The notes under the pieces: generated by a model | Told to the model about the DNA's origin: nothing | What the model saw: only the letters and a program-made list of their open reading frames with translations | Database searches by the model: none | Part shown: one piece after another, positions 24,895 through 32,245 of the stretch | How the letters are laid out: every line of letters begins with the position of its first letter | How positions within the stretch are numbered: the first letter of the stretch is position 1 | Assembly: GCA_025997955.1 (NCBI GenBank) | Contig: BNVH01000010.1 | Span: 1-51,419, forward strand | DNA length: 51,419 nucleotides | Source: Synergistales bacterium | GTDB taxonomy: Bacteria > Synergistota > Synergistia > Synergistales > Aminobacteriaceae | Direction: 5' to 3' | Translations under genes and position numbers: made by a program

Positions 24895-26014
24895 CGCTTA
24901 ACCTCTCAAATTCTTCACGCGCTGTTTTCAAGACGCGCAAATCATTTTTCAAGACGTTTTTTTCTCTCACGAGGGATTCTTGGAACAAAGCTATACCCTT
25001 AGTGGAAAGCCAATCAAAAAACGCCTTGCGCTCTGAGCAGTATTCCGCGCTCGGAAGGTCTCCGTTTGCTGTGGGGCAACCGCCGTTGCACCAAGGGCGT
25101 ATCGAACAACCACCGCAAGTTTTATCCAATCGCGTTCCTCGTTCGGCTAAATAATTTTGCGCTCCGCAGTTTAAGAGTTCCGGCAGAGAGCTCTTCAGGA
25201 TATTACCGTAACGTATGCTTGATCTGCCGCATGGCCCAATATCTCCATCAGGGAAAAGCGTAAATATAGAGCGTCCGCACGTTCCACTGAACGAACATTC
25301 CGTAGTCCTGCGATCAAAGAGCACACCGCTCAACATTTCCGACAAGGGTTCCGCCTTGACGTCCATGGACAGGCTTAGAAAGATAGTGAAAATATCCCTC
25401 AGAAATTGATAATAAGCCTTCTCTGAAAGCGCTTCCTCGCTGCGCCCGCAGGCGAGGAGAGGATTAAAACGAATGGGTAAGTCGATTTCTTTCAACCATT
25501 GAACAATATCCCAGACATGACGCGTGTGCTCCTCGCGAACAACACAGAGCAATGAGGTGGGAATTCCGTCACTGACCATTAAGCGCGTGTTTTGGATAAC
25601 GCGTTCATAAGTCCCTCCTCCGCCCATCGTCGGACGAATGGTATCGTGCAAGAAGACCGGGCCGTCAACCGACACTCCGACACTGACCTCAAAATGGAGC
25701 AGACGCTCTCTCCACTCCATAGAGATGTCAAAGCCATTGGTCTGCATCATCGTCTTTAGATGATGTCCTGTATCTTGTGATAACTTAACGAAAAGAGACT
25801 GGATTTCCTCGAACAGTTTTATAGGTAAAAGGGTGGGCTCACCGCCGTGCCAAAGCAAGTCGATTGTTTCGCCATCGAGAAGAAGCGGCGACAATTGCCC
25901 GACTAAGGCCTCAGCCGCCTTAGTAGTTATCGTCTGAGAGTCCACGCCCGACGAGTTAGAGCAATAATGGCAGGCAAGATTGCAATCATTCGTGGCCTTC
26001 AGGATAATCAGCAT
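24887..26014 (-). CDS. Radical-SAM/SPASM enzyme (anaerobic sulfatase-maturase-like)
   Basis: 375 aa. The 4Fe-4S loop is C11-NLA-C15-HY-C18, followed by LLWHGGEPTLLP and GVSVDGPVFLHDTIRP, hallmarks of the sulfatase-maturase/peptide-modifying branch. A SPASM domain holds auxiliary clusters: cysteines in TECSFSGTCGRS, DIGPCGR, then CGGCSIRPWCNGGCP around 300-320. Such enzymes modify Ser, Cys, Tyr or Asp side chains of proteins or RiPP precursors. No sulfatase is nearby, so a partner encoded in this operon is the likely target. It overlaps both neighbours by 7-8 bp. Confidence 0.9.
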   Translation of the reverse strand: MLIILKATNDCNLACHYCSNSSGVDSQTITTKAAEALVGQLSPLLLDGETIDLLWHGGEPTLLPIKLFEEIQSLFVKLSQDTGHHLKTMMQTNGFDISMEWRERLLHFEVSVGVSVDGPVFLHDTIRPTMGGGGTYERVIQNTRLMVSDGIPTSLLCVVREEHTRHVWDIVQWLKEIDLPIRFNPLLACGRSEEALSEKAYYQFLRDIFTIFLSLSMDVKAEPLSEMLSGVLFDRRTTECSFSGTCGRSIFTLFPDGDIGPCGRSSIRYGNILKSSLPELLNCGAQNYLAERGTRLDKTCGGCSIRPWCNGGCPTANGDLPSAEYCSERKAFFDWLSTKGIALFQESLVREKNVLKNDLRVLKTAREEFERLSDV

Positions 26015-27831
26015 CTTGCGTCGAGTTCTTTCATGAAATTCTCAAGTTCGCCGCGGGTATTACCCAACGCGTCTTTGCCGTCTTCAAACGTCTTGATGAC
26101 CGCTTCGAGGCAGCGTTCTTTTATATTAGCCAATTCTTCTTTGGCGGACTCAAAGGCGAGTTTTTGCGCGTCGTCTAAGATTTGCTTGGCAATCTCGGCT
26201 GAGTTATAACCGAGGTCTACGACGTTCTGCTTCTTGACTTTAATCATCCGCCGCCCACGGTAAGTTTTACCGAAGAAGCTGCAGACATTTTCCCATATAC
26301 CATTCGGATCTCGGACGTAAGATTCCGTTTCGGTCACTTCATACTCGTGCGTTTCCGTGACGCGATTCAATGAGACGGTATTCAGTTTTGCGGAGGCATT
26401 GAAGCCGCTTGCGTCTCCTTCCACGAAAAAATCCTTCAAAAGCCGCGCGGCGCGCTCGTTGGTTCTTTTGTAGAGCGCCTTTGCTATAGCGTCATTTATT
26501 CTATCGACGTCAATGGGTATAGCGTCTTCTTTTGAGTCCCTTACCGCGCCTTCGGTCTGCTCCCACACCACGTTATTCACATCGGCTACCGTCGCGCGAG
26601 CTACTTTACCCGCCTCGTCGTCGATTTTCAACTCGTCTGAAAGTTTTTTCAGATTATCGATCTTCGCGTCAAGGTCGCCTATCAGAGAGGAAAGACTTGG
26701 CAATTTTTCGTCCCCGGTCAGGATCAGATTGATAAACTGAATCATCGCGACGGTAGGTCCGTTTCTTTTGAGTTTTCTGACGGTCTCCTCGTCCGGCATA
26801 ACTCGTTTGAACTGCTGAAAAAACAAGTCGATGTTACTCTCTTTGTATTTTCTCTCATCGTTTTCCTCGATACCCTCGTTCGCGAGCAACGTGGATATGC
26901 TGATGGCCTGAGCGTCACAGGCTTTCGTGTCGCACCCCACGTCTCTTAGAGCCTTCAATTCTTGGTTCTGCTGCGCTTCGCGGTCTTGCTCGGCTTTTCC
27001 TACGTGATCTTGAACTTTTTTGTTGTTCGAGTCGAAAATTACTTTTCCGTTTTCATCGTATTTATTCTCGTATTTGTCCGACCGAGTTATCACCAAGCAC
27101 ACCTTGCGCTGTTTCGTCATGAAGGGCTTTAATTTTTCGGCGTGTTCTCTAAGGCCCGGAGAATCCGAAAAGTCGAGATAGAGGATAAGATCCGCCTGCT
27201 CTACATATTTAGCCGCCAGACCGCCAAGTTTCTCGTCGTTATTAGAACCGAAACCGGGGGTGTCCATCCATGTCATCCCGTGCCCGGTGAATATCTGCGC
27301 TTCCTTAGTCGTCTCCGTCGCGCCGACTTTGAACCAATCGAAGCCGGCGTTTTTTGACGCGTTTATCTCCTCGCCAGCTCGCTCTATAACGCGGATTTTC
27401 GAGAACGTTATCGGCTCGCTCTCGTCTTGCGGATTGTAGGGAGTAGGAAACGGCGCTTTGCGCAAGGTTTTGCCTCGGATGAAATTGCCGAGGGTGCTTT
27501 TTCCGGCGTTTGTACGTCCGAAGACGGCCACGATAAGACCTTCCGCGCTTTCTTTCAGCGCTTTTTTGACGTTGGAGCGTTTGTTGTTTTCCCGCATCCA
27601 GTCATCGAAGGTGTTTCGCACATTATCGAAGTTGTCTTTCATCATCTTATCCACGGCCTTTGAGAGCTTTGAGTCCTTTTTTAACTCAAACCTCGCTACA
27701 GCCAGCTTTATAGGCTCTGAGACGCGCTTCTCTTCTTCTTGCCGCGTCTCTTCGGTGAATTGTTTGAGCGCTTTTTCGATCATCTTCAGATGATTATGAA
27801 ATTCACCGACCGACCGTTGGATCTCGTTCAT
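26008..27831 (-). CDS. Dynamin-like GTPase (middle of operon)
   Basis: 607 aa from ATG 27831, whose TGATG overlaps the stop of the upstream gene (GTG 27834 adds one codon). G1 is GRTNAGKST near residue 105, G3 is DTPGFG near 190, and G4 is TRSD in CLVITRSDKYENKY. The N-terminal 95 residues and the C-terminal 250 are helical and highly charged. No obvious transmembrane stretch exists, unlike the other dynamin-like protein in the operon. A soluble/membrane pair of large GTPases is the pattern seen in tandem bacterial dynamins. Confidence 0.82.
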   Translation of the reverse strand: MNEIQRSVGEFHNHLKMIEKALKQFTEETRQEEEKRVSEPIKLAVARFELKKDSKLSKAVDKMMKDNFDNVRNTFDDWMRENNKRSNVKKALKESAEGLIVAVFGRTNAGKSTLGNFIRGKTLRKAPFPTPYNPQDESEPITFSKIRVIERAGEEINASKNAGFDWFKVGATETTKEAQIFTGHGMTWMDTPGFGSNNDEKLGGLAAKYVEQADLILYLDFSDSPGLREHAEKLKPFMTKQRKVCLVITRSDKYENKYDENGKVIFDSNNKKVQDHVGKAEQDREAQQNQELKALRDVGCDTKACDAQAISISTLLANEGIEENDERKYKESNIDLFFQQFKRVMPDEETVRKLKRNGPTVAMIQFINLILTGDEKLPSLSSLIGDLDAKIDNLKKLSDELKIDDEAGKVARATVADVNNVVWEQTEGAVRDSKEDAIPIDVDRINDAIAKALYKRTNERAARLLKDFFVEGDASGFNASAKLNTVSLNRVTETHEYEVTETESYVRDPNGIWENVCSFFGKTYRGRRMIKVKKQNVVDLGYNSAEIAKQILDDAQKLAFESAKEELANIKERCLEAVIKTFEDGKDALGNTRGELENFMKELDARC

Positions 27832-28310
27832 CACTTAACGCCCCCGCCGGTCTTAGTCAGGCGAAAATCGTTGACTCGCTTCAAAAGCTCGTTGATTCGC
27901 ATAATCTCTGCCTGCTTGTCCACTATTTCCGCCGACAACTTATCATCGACGCTCTTTTTGATGGCGTCAGACATGACGCTCATCGCTCGCCAAAAGTCGC
28001 CTTCGTCTCTTGCGCCTGTGAATTGGCGCGCGATATCGGAATTCGGCAACTTTACCCCTTCAATATCGCACTCTTCCTCTATCTGAGAAACGGCATCCCG
28101 CACCGCTCCGGCGAGCGCTTCGCGGGCGTTGATGAGGTTGCGCTCCTCGTTTTTGATCTTGCTCGAAATCTCCTGCTTACGCCGTTCGGCGGCGTCGGAA
28201 TAATCCGAGTGATCGGAATAATCCGAATGATCCGAATGATCTATAACAGCAGCGACACCGACAACACTGACAACTCCAACAACTCCAACAAGCGCTATAG
28301 GAAACGGCAT
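27831..28310 (-). CDS. Membrane protein with (VGV)n and (H/Y)SD tandem repeats
   Basis: 159 aa. Residues 5-23 are one hydrophobic helix built from VGV-type units. Residues 24-39 are an acidic His/Tyr/Ser array (D-HSD-HSD-YSD-HSD-YSD). Then comes a charged helical cytosolic domain. Both repeat tracts are visible as 9-bp tandem units in the DNA. GAGGA precedes the start. The stop overlaps the dynamin-like gene, so the two are coupled. No known family is recognised. The repeat could bind metal, or be a substrate of the radical-SAM enzymes; both ideas are inference. Confidence 0.75.
   Translation of the reverse strand: MPFPIALVGVVGVVSVVGVAAVIDHSDHSDYSDHSDYSDAAERRKQEISSKIKNEERNLINAREALAGAVRDAVSQIEEECDIEGVKLPNSDIARQFTGARDEGDFWRAMSVMSDAIKKSVDDKLSAEIVDKQAEIMRINELLKRVNDFRLTKTGGGVK
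28194..28289 (-). repeat. Two adjacent 9-bp tandem-repeat arrays
   Basis: 28254-28289 encodes VGV-VGV-VSV-VGV (unit GTTGGAGTT with drift). 28194-28241 encodes D followed by five (H/Y)SD units (unit CATTCGGAT with drift). Short in-frame units of this kind change number by slippage without breaking the reading frame. Confidence 0.8.
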
Positions 28311-28339
28311 TTGTGAAATTCCTCCTTGGTCATAATCTT

Positions 28340-29254
28340 TTAGAGCTGTCCTCTCAACGATTCAAGCGAATTGAGAACCCCGATATATCTTCGCCAAGCC
28401 GTCTCGATGGCGCCCAAGGACAGATCCCACTTGGCTAACAATCTGTCTAAAAGATATTTTCTCCGTTCGCCTTCGCGGGACAAGCTGCAATCTTTGTCCA
28501 GTTTTGCTTTGCGTCCTCTGAGGACTTTCAAAATCTCAGACTTGACGGAGTCAAGGTTTCTTTCCGCTTGGTTTGGCGTATTGCGACCCTCGTCTATCCA
28601 GCTAATCAGTTGGGGGAAGTTGGAGCCTTCCGTCAATCTGGGCTCGCTCGTCTTCAATCCCTCAATATAATCTAAGGAGTCGATTGCGATAACCTTTGTG
28701 ACTTTCGTGATTTTATCGACTTGCCCTCGGATTTTACCGACTATGTCGTCTAAGTTTTCATTCTCCGCGAGCTGAGTGTCTTTGCTGCAAAGTACGATTA
28801 TCTGCTTCGCCGGGTCGTCCAACTCACGGACTAAATCTTTAAGCCTTTGACACTCGCTTTCATTGAGCTCCCCAAGAACGCAGCTATGCACGAAAAGAAT
28901 CACGCAAGCGCCCTTAGAGGCTCGTACTGATTCGATATCGTCATTGCTGTCCGTGGTGCCTAAGCCGGGGGTGTCGACGTAGACGATACCTTGGTATGTC
29001 ATCTCCTTTGTTGTTCTGGTGACAATTCTGTCGCCGGTCTCAAAATATTCTTGATCTATCATGCCGCAGAGGGCGTTCAAAAGCGTGCTCTTGCCGCTGT
29101 TCTGCTGTCCGGCGGCCACGACGCGAAAAGTAGATAGGTCGATATCCAATAAGGATTCGAGGGCCTTCCATTTTTGCGCCTTATCGTTCAAACCAAATTC
29201 AACCAACTTCGACGCGATCCAGTGAAAATCATCTCGTTTTGACATTGATTTCAT
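28340..29254 (-). CDS. Small dynamin-family GTPase
   Basis: 304 aa. G1 is GQQNSGKST (49-57), G2 is probably in the VTRTTKEM segment, G3 is DTPG (94-97) and G4 is SKD in IIVLCSKDTQ. There is no membrane segment. The C-terminal third is helical with a KxRRKYLLDRLLAKWD stretch. Length and motif order resemble the stand-alone GTPase partners of larger dynamin-like proteins. Two starts are possible: ATG 29254, with GGAG only two bases upstream, or ATG 29245 with wider spacing. Confidence 0.82.
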   Translation of the reverse strand: MKSMSKRDDFHWIASKLVEFGLNDKAQKWKALESLLDIDLSTFRVVAAGQQNSGKSTLLNALCGMIDQEYFETGDRIVTRTTKEMTYQGIVYVDTPGLGTTDSNDDIESVRASKGACVILFVHSCVLGELNESECQRLKDLVRELDDPAKQIIVLCSKDTQLAENENLDDIVGKIRGQVDKITKVTKVIAIDSLDYIEGLKTSEPRLTEGSNFPQLISWIDEGRNTPNQAERNLDSVKSEILKVLRGRKAKLDKDCSLSREGERRKYLLDRLLAKWDLSLGAIETAWRRYIGVLNSLESLRGQL

Positions 29255-29384
29255 GTCTCCTTTTCAACCTCAAACTCATTATTCTCCAAATAACGACACG
29301 CTCCGTTACCGTTATCAAGATGCTGAAAACCAGGCACAATTCTGACTATCTTACAACAAATCCCGCATTGTACACATGGAAAAT

Positions 29385-29969
29385 TCATATATCCCACACG
29401 CGCCAATTATCTGTTTTGTAAACGTCCACCAACATGTCTTCCAAAGATTCGAATGTGCAACTCGAAATATCCGGTTCCTTTTTTGTGAGACAATACTGGC
29501 AAAAATGATGACAATTTTTCTCCAAAAGATGGTATCCCTGATGATCTGGCTCGGATACGCACTTTTTCGCTCTTTCGGCGACCATTTTTGAGCCGATGGC
29601 GTTTCCTCCGCGGCAGGATACGTATATCGATATAGCGTTGTTCCACCCGTTCAGTCTATCGATAAATTCTCTCGGTGTTACGATGGCGAGGTATCCATCT
29701 CCGTCTCGATGCGCAATTTTCCCGCTGCCGATATATACGCCTGAATGTTCAAGCGCAACCCCCAAATCGCAACAAACAATGCTGCCTTCCACAGGAGTGA
29801 CTTTATTTTTCAAGACGTTATCAATAAGCGAACTCCTTATCCCCATAGGAATGTTTTTGGTTTGCGTTATCGGTTCCTCGTGTCTTACACCACCTGAGAC
29901 CATGTCGTCGACCATGTTGACCATGTCTATGATCTTGGCTATCGTCCCAATAATATTCCGTGCTCCCAT
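29385..29969 (-). CDS. LRAT-domain protein (NlpC/P60-like thiol acyltransferase fold)
   Basis: 194 aa from ATG 29969 (AGGAAAG upstream); a TTG at 30023 has poor spacing. The catalytic His is in LEHSGVYIGSGKIAHRDGDG (around 70-85) and the catalytic Cys in YHLLEKNCHHFCQYCL, the NCxHF box of lecithin:retinol acyltransferase-like domains. These proteins move or hydrolyse acyl chains on phospholipids. Residues 1-30 (NIIGTIAKIIDMVNMVDDMV) form an amphipathic helix that could lie on a membrane. Next to dynamin-like GTPases, a membrane-lipid role is plausible but unproven. Confidence 0.72.
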   Translation of the reverse strand: MGARNIIGTIAKIIDMVNMVDDMVSGGVRHEEPITQTKNIPMGIRSSLIDNVLKNKVTPVEGSIVCCDLGVALEHSGVYIGSGKIAHRDGDGYLAIVTPREFIDRLNGWNNAISIYVSCRGGNAIGSKMVAERAKKCVSEPDHQGYHLLEKNCHHFCQYCLTKKEPDISSCTFESLEDMLVDVYKTDNWRVWDI

Positions 29970-30000
29970 AATCTTTCCTATCCTTCCTTCTTCGGGAAAT

Positions 30001-30180
30001 TCAGTACTTAATATTTTTATCAAGTTTCCTCTCAGCGGCTATTTTTTGGGCGGTTTCGTCATACTCGCGCATCGCCTCAGACGGCTTCTTGCGCCCCATC
30101 AGAACATCACCAGCCAGCTTCGTGGCAACCTCGATTTTGCGCCTCATCCTCTCAGGTTCCGGACTCACAAAATTTGACAT
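30001..30180 (-). CDS. 59-aa helical protein, first cargo gene after the WYL regulator
   Basis: ATG 30180 follows GAGGG ten bases upstream. The frame encodes MSNFVSPEPERMRRKIEVA, then a charged helix with MGRKKPSEAMREYDETAQ, and ends KNIKY before TGA 30003-30001. It is short and highly charged with no family recognised. It lies 31 bp before the LRAT gene and 73 bp after the WYL gene, fitting the same transcription unit. Confidence 0.6.
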   Translation of the reverse strand: MSNFVSPEPERMRRKIEVATKLAGDVLMGRKKPSEAMREYDETAQKIAAERKLDKNIKY

Positions 30181-30253
30181 AAGCTGTTTTCCCTCGTTTT
30201 CCGAGTTATGGAATCATTATCCTTTTATTGTAAAATTTATGAAAGCGCTGTTT

Positions 30254-31192
30254 TTAAGTTCTATTCATCTTCCTGCTCTTCACCTCCGTCACAAAATCCC
30301 CCTGACTCCGCAGCCACATATCAATCCCCTTACCGAACACCTCAGCCGTAACAGTATACGTCCCGTCATCCGACTTGTCTATAATCTCAGCGGTGGGCAG
30401 CCTATCCAAAACCGCCTCTATCGAATCACCATTAAACTGGAACGTAACCCTTTGAAGCTCGCCGGGATACATAAACTGAACACGTCTGCGGAACTCTCCG
30501 TCGCTGAATTTTTTGTGATACGGGATGTGAAACTTCTCGCCCGTCGCTCGTATATCTTCTATGCGATCCACCCTAAAAACGGCGGGAAAATCCTTGCTGT
30601 CGTCCGCAAAATAGGCGATCAGATAAAAGTAGAACTCAGAGAACATAATCGCCACCGGTTTTACTCGTCTGCCACCCTTGCTCCCGTCCTGCCTTGTATA
30701 ATTGAACTCCGCTATCTCATGTCCGTGAATCATCTCCGACAACTTCCATATCGGCGAAAGAAGCCTTTTGCCGTGGCGGAGCGGGACATAACAAAACAGC
30801 TCGTTCTTGATCATGTCTTTGACGAAGGTCTGTTTCTCCGGCTCGGTCTGACCAAGAAGTTTCTTGAGGACGGTCTCAAGTTCATCCTTCATCAATGCCC
30901 TGCTCTCCAATAAAATTTTAGATAGGGCAAGCGTCTCTTCGTTCGTCAGCCATTCTTTATCAAAGCGGATAAGCTCGTATACATTTTTCGCTTTGTTGTA
31001 CACGATAGATGCGTTTGTGTCGATTTGATGGCTCTCGACCAAATATGTACGCAAATCGTCTATGTCGCGTCTGACTGTTTTCTCCGAGACGCCAAACTTT
31101 TCCATGAGTTTTGCCTTCTCTATCAAGCCGCCTTTGCTCAACATCTCGTACATCCAAAGCATCCGAAAAGCTCTATCCTCTTTATTAGGCAC
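30254..31192 (-). CDS. WYL-domain transcriptional regulator (CapW/BrxR type)
   Basis: 312 aa from GTG 31192 with GGAGAG eight bases upstream (GTG 31201 is too close to that site). An N-terminal winged HTH (LIEKAKLMEKFGVSEKTVRRDIDDLR) is followed by a WYL ligand-sensing domain at about 140-220 and a WCX-like C-terminal extension ending GDFVTEVKSRKMNRT. Such regulators control BREX, CBASS and other defence operons. It is the first gene of the long minus-strand operon. Its 5' end is duplicated at 35583-35651 and its last codons at 34993-35037. Confidence 0.9.
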   Translation of the reverse strand: MPNKEDRAFRMLWMYEMLSKGGLIEKAKLMEKFGVSEKTVRRDIDDLRTYLVESHQIDTNASIVYNKAKNVYELIRFDKEWLTNEETLALSKILLESRALMKDELETVLKKLLGQTEPEKQTFVKDMIKNELFCYVPLRHGKRLLSPIWKLSEMIHGHEIAEFNYTRQDGSKGGRRVKPVAIMFSEFYFYLIAYFADDSKDFPAVFRVDRIEDIRATGEKFHIPYHKKFSDGEFRRRVQFMYPGELQRVTFQFNGDSIEAVLDRLPTAEIIDKSDDGTYTVTAEVFGKGIDMWLRSQGDFVTEVKSRKMNRT

Positions 31193-31624
31193 GCAAATCA
31201 CTCTCCATATACGAATATTATAATCGGCGCAGCGGACACATATTGGCCGTTATGAAAAAAACTTTACTGTACTCCAATCCTCAAGTAAGATAGTCCATAC
31301 TCCGCGCGAAGCAATGAGGAAGAGAAAAAGGAGAATAATTTTAAAAGAATAATTTTGGACGGGCTATAAGTGCTATAATCAAATCTTGAAGTTCGTATTA
31401 TTGCGTGAGTTTGAATGGGGGATTTGTTTTGGCGTCAGTGGGGGTTAAACCGTGGTGGAGAGAGACCATTGAGACAGTCATATGGGCTCTTGTGTTAGCT
31501 CTTATCATAAGAACTTTTGTGGTGCAAGCGTTTTGGATACCCAGTGGTTCCATGATACCGACTCTCCAAGTGGGAGACCGCGTGTTGGTGGCTAAGTTCT
31601 GGACGTGGTTTACGACGCCTAAGC
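31124..31624 (+). repeat. 501-bp direct repeat, copy A
   Basis: Identical, base for base as far as I can read, to 35583-36083 (offset 4459). It contains the first 23 WYL codons (minus strand), the whole WYL-lepB intergenic region with both promoters, and the first 65 codons of lepB (plus strand). Left flank: the rest of the WYL gene. Right flank: unrelated sequence that breaks lepB. Confidence 0.95.
31217..31222 (-). promoter_or_regulatory. -10 box of the WYL-led operon
   Basis: TATAAT on the minus strand, 25 bp before GTG 31192, with no good -35 box. That suits a promoter under activator or repressor control. The same element is present in copy B at 35676-35681. Confidence 0.45.
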
Positions 31625-31734
31625 ATTGGATAAATATTGAACTACACAGCACTTCATGGCATCGGAAACCCACAAGCTTGCAAAATGCCTCCTGTCAAAA
31701 AATTACTTCTTATTCTTCTTTATCTGTTCCTTGA
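31429..31734 (+). pseudogene. lepB: Truncated 5' copy of lepB
   Basis: Identical to the start of the intact lepB through the catalytic-serine region (WIPSGSMIPTL), then diverges at codon 66 into unrelated sequence and stops at 31734. It lacks the catalytic lysine and the whole protease core. It keeps the lepB promoter and ribosome site, so it may still be transcribed toward the convergent DUF697 gene. Confidence 0.9.
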
Positions 31735-32236
31735 ACGCCAATTTAAGTGTCTCAATGCCAATTTTTTTGGTGAGATCATCTTCGCTGAGCTTGCCCATTT
31801 TAATAGCTACACACACCCAAATATATGCCTTGCCAAGCGCAAGCGTAATCAATCCGGCTGTCGCCGCTGAGATAGCGCCGCCTGCTATAGAACCGACCCC
31901 AGGAATGAGCTTTAGCAAATTTGCGACAATTGTCTTGCCTATCACAGTAGCCCCGCTAACACCGATAGCCGCAGTAACAAGCGATTTCAGCGTGTCTTTG
32001 CTTATATTGAACCCGAAAATTGCGTTGATGGCTACCATCATCGTGACTTGTTCCGCGATAAGAAGCGGCGCGTCAGCAAAAGGTATCGGAATCGCCCCCG
32101 TAGCTCCAGTGGCGGCTACAGAAGCCAACACCACATTGTCCGCTTTTTCGATCATCTCCTTATATTCGAAACTTCGCAGGTCAGAGCGGAAGTCTTCTTC
32201 ATAAACGTACTTGTTGTAGCTTTCGTTCATTTTCAT
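31703..32236 (-). CDS. DUF697 membrane protein
   Basis: 177 aa. It has a DUF697-like core: ATGATGAIPIPFADAPLLIA, NAIFGFNISKDTLKSLV and AATAGLITLALGKAYI, with about three glycine/alanine-rich hydrophobic segments between residues 40 and 150. DUF697 usually accompanies or is fused to GTPases that act at membranes. AGGAG precedes the start; ATG at codon 1 or 3 could be used. It is the last gene of the minus-strand cassette between the 501-bp repeats. Confidence 0.75.
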   Translation of the reverse strand: MKMNESYNKYVYEEDFRSDLRSFEYKEMIEKADNVVLASVAATGATGAIPIPFADAPLLIAEQVTMMVAINAIFGFNISKDTLKSLVTAAIGVSGATVIGKTIVANLLKLIPGVGSIAGGAISAATAGLITLALGKAYIWVCVAIKMGKLSEDDLTKKIGIETLKLAFKEQIKKNKK

Positions 32237-32245
32237 GGGGCTCCT

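Noticed and set aside
24887..26014. Anaerobic sulfatase-maturating enzyme as a firm call
   Set aside because: Motifs fit the wider family, but no sulfatase gene is nearby and the operon context points to another substrate.
28194..28289. Possible CRISPR-like short repeats
   Set aside because: Units are 9 bp, adjacent without spacers, and in frame within a coding gene.
21354..29254. Direct assignment to the Eleos (LeoA/LeoBC) defence system
   Set aside because: Dynamin-like GTPases are shared, but gene number, the radical-SAM enzymes, the LRAT protein and the WYL regulator do not fit the two-gene Eleos layout.
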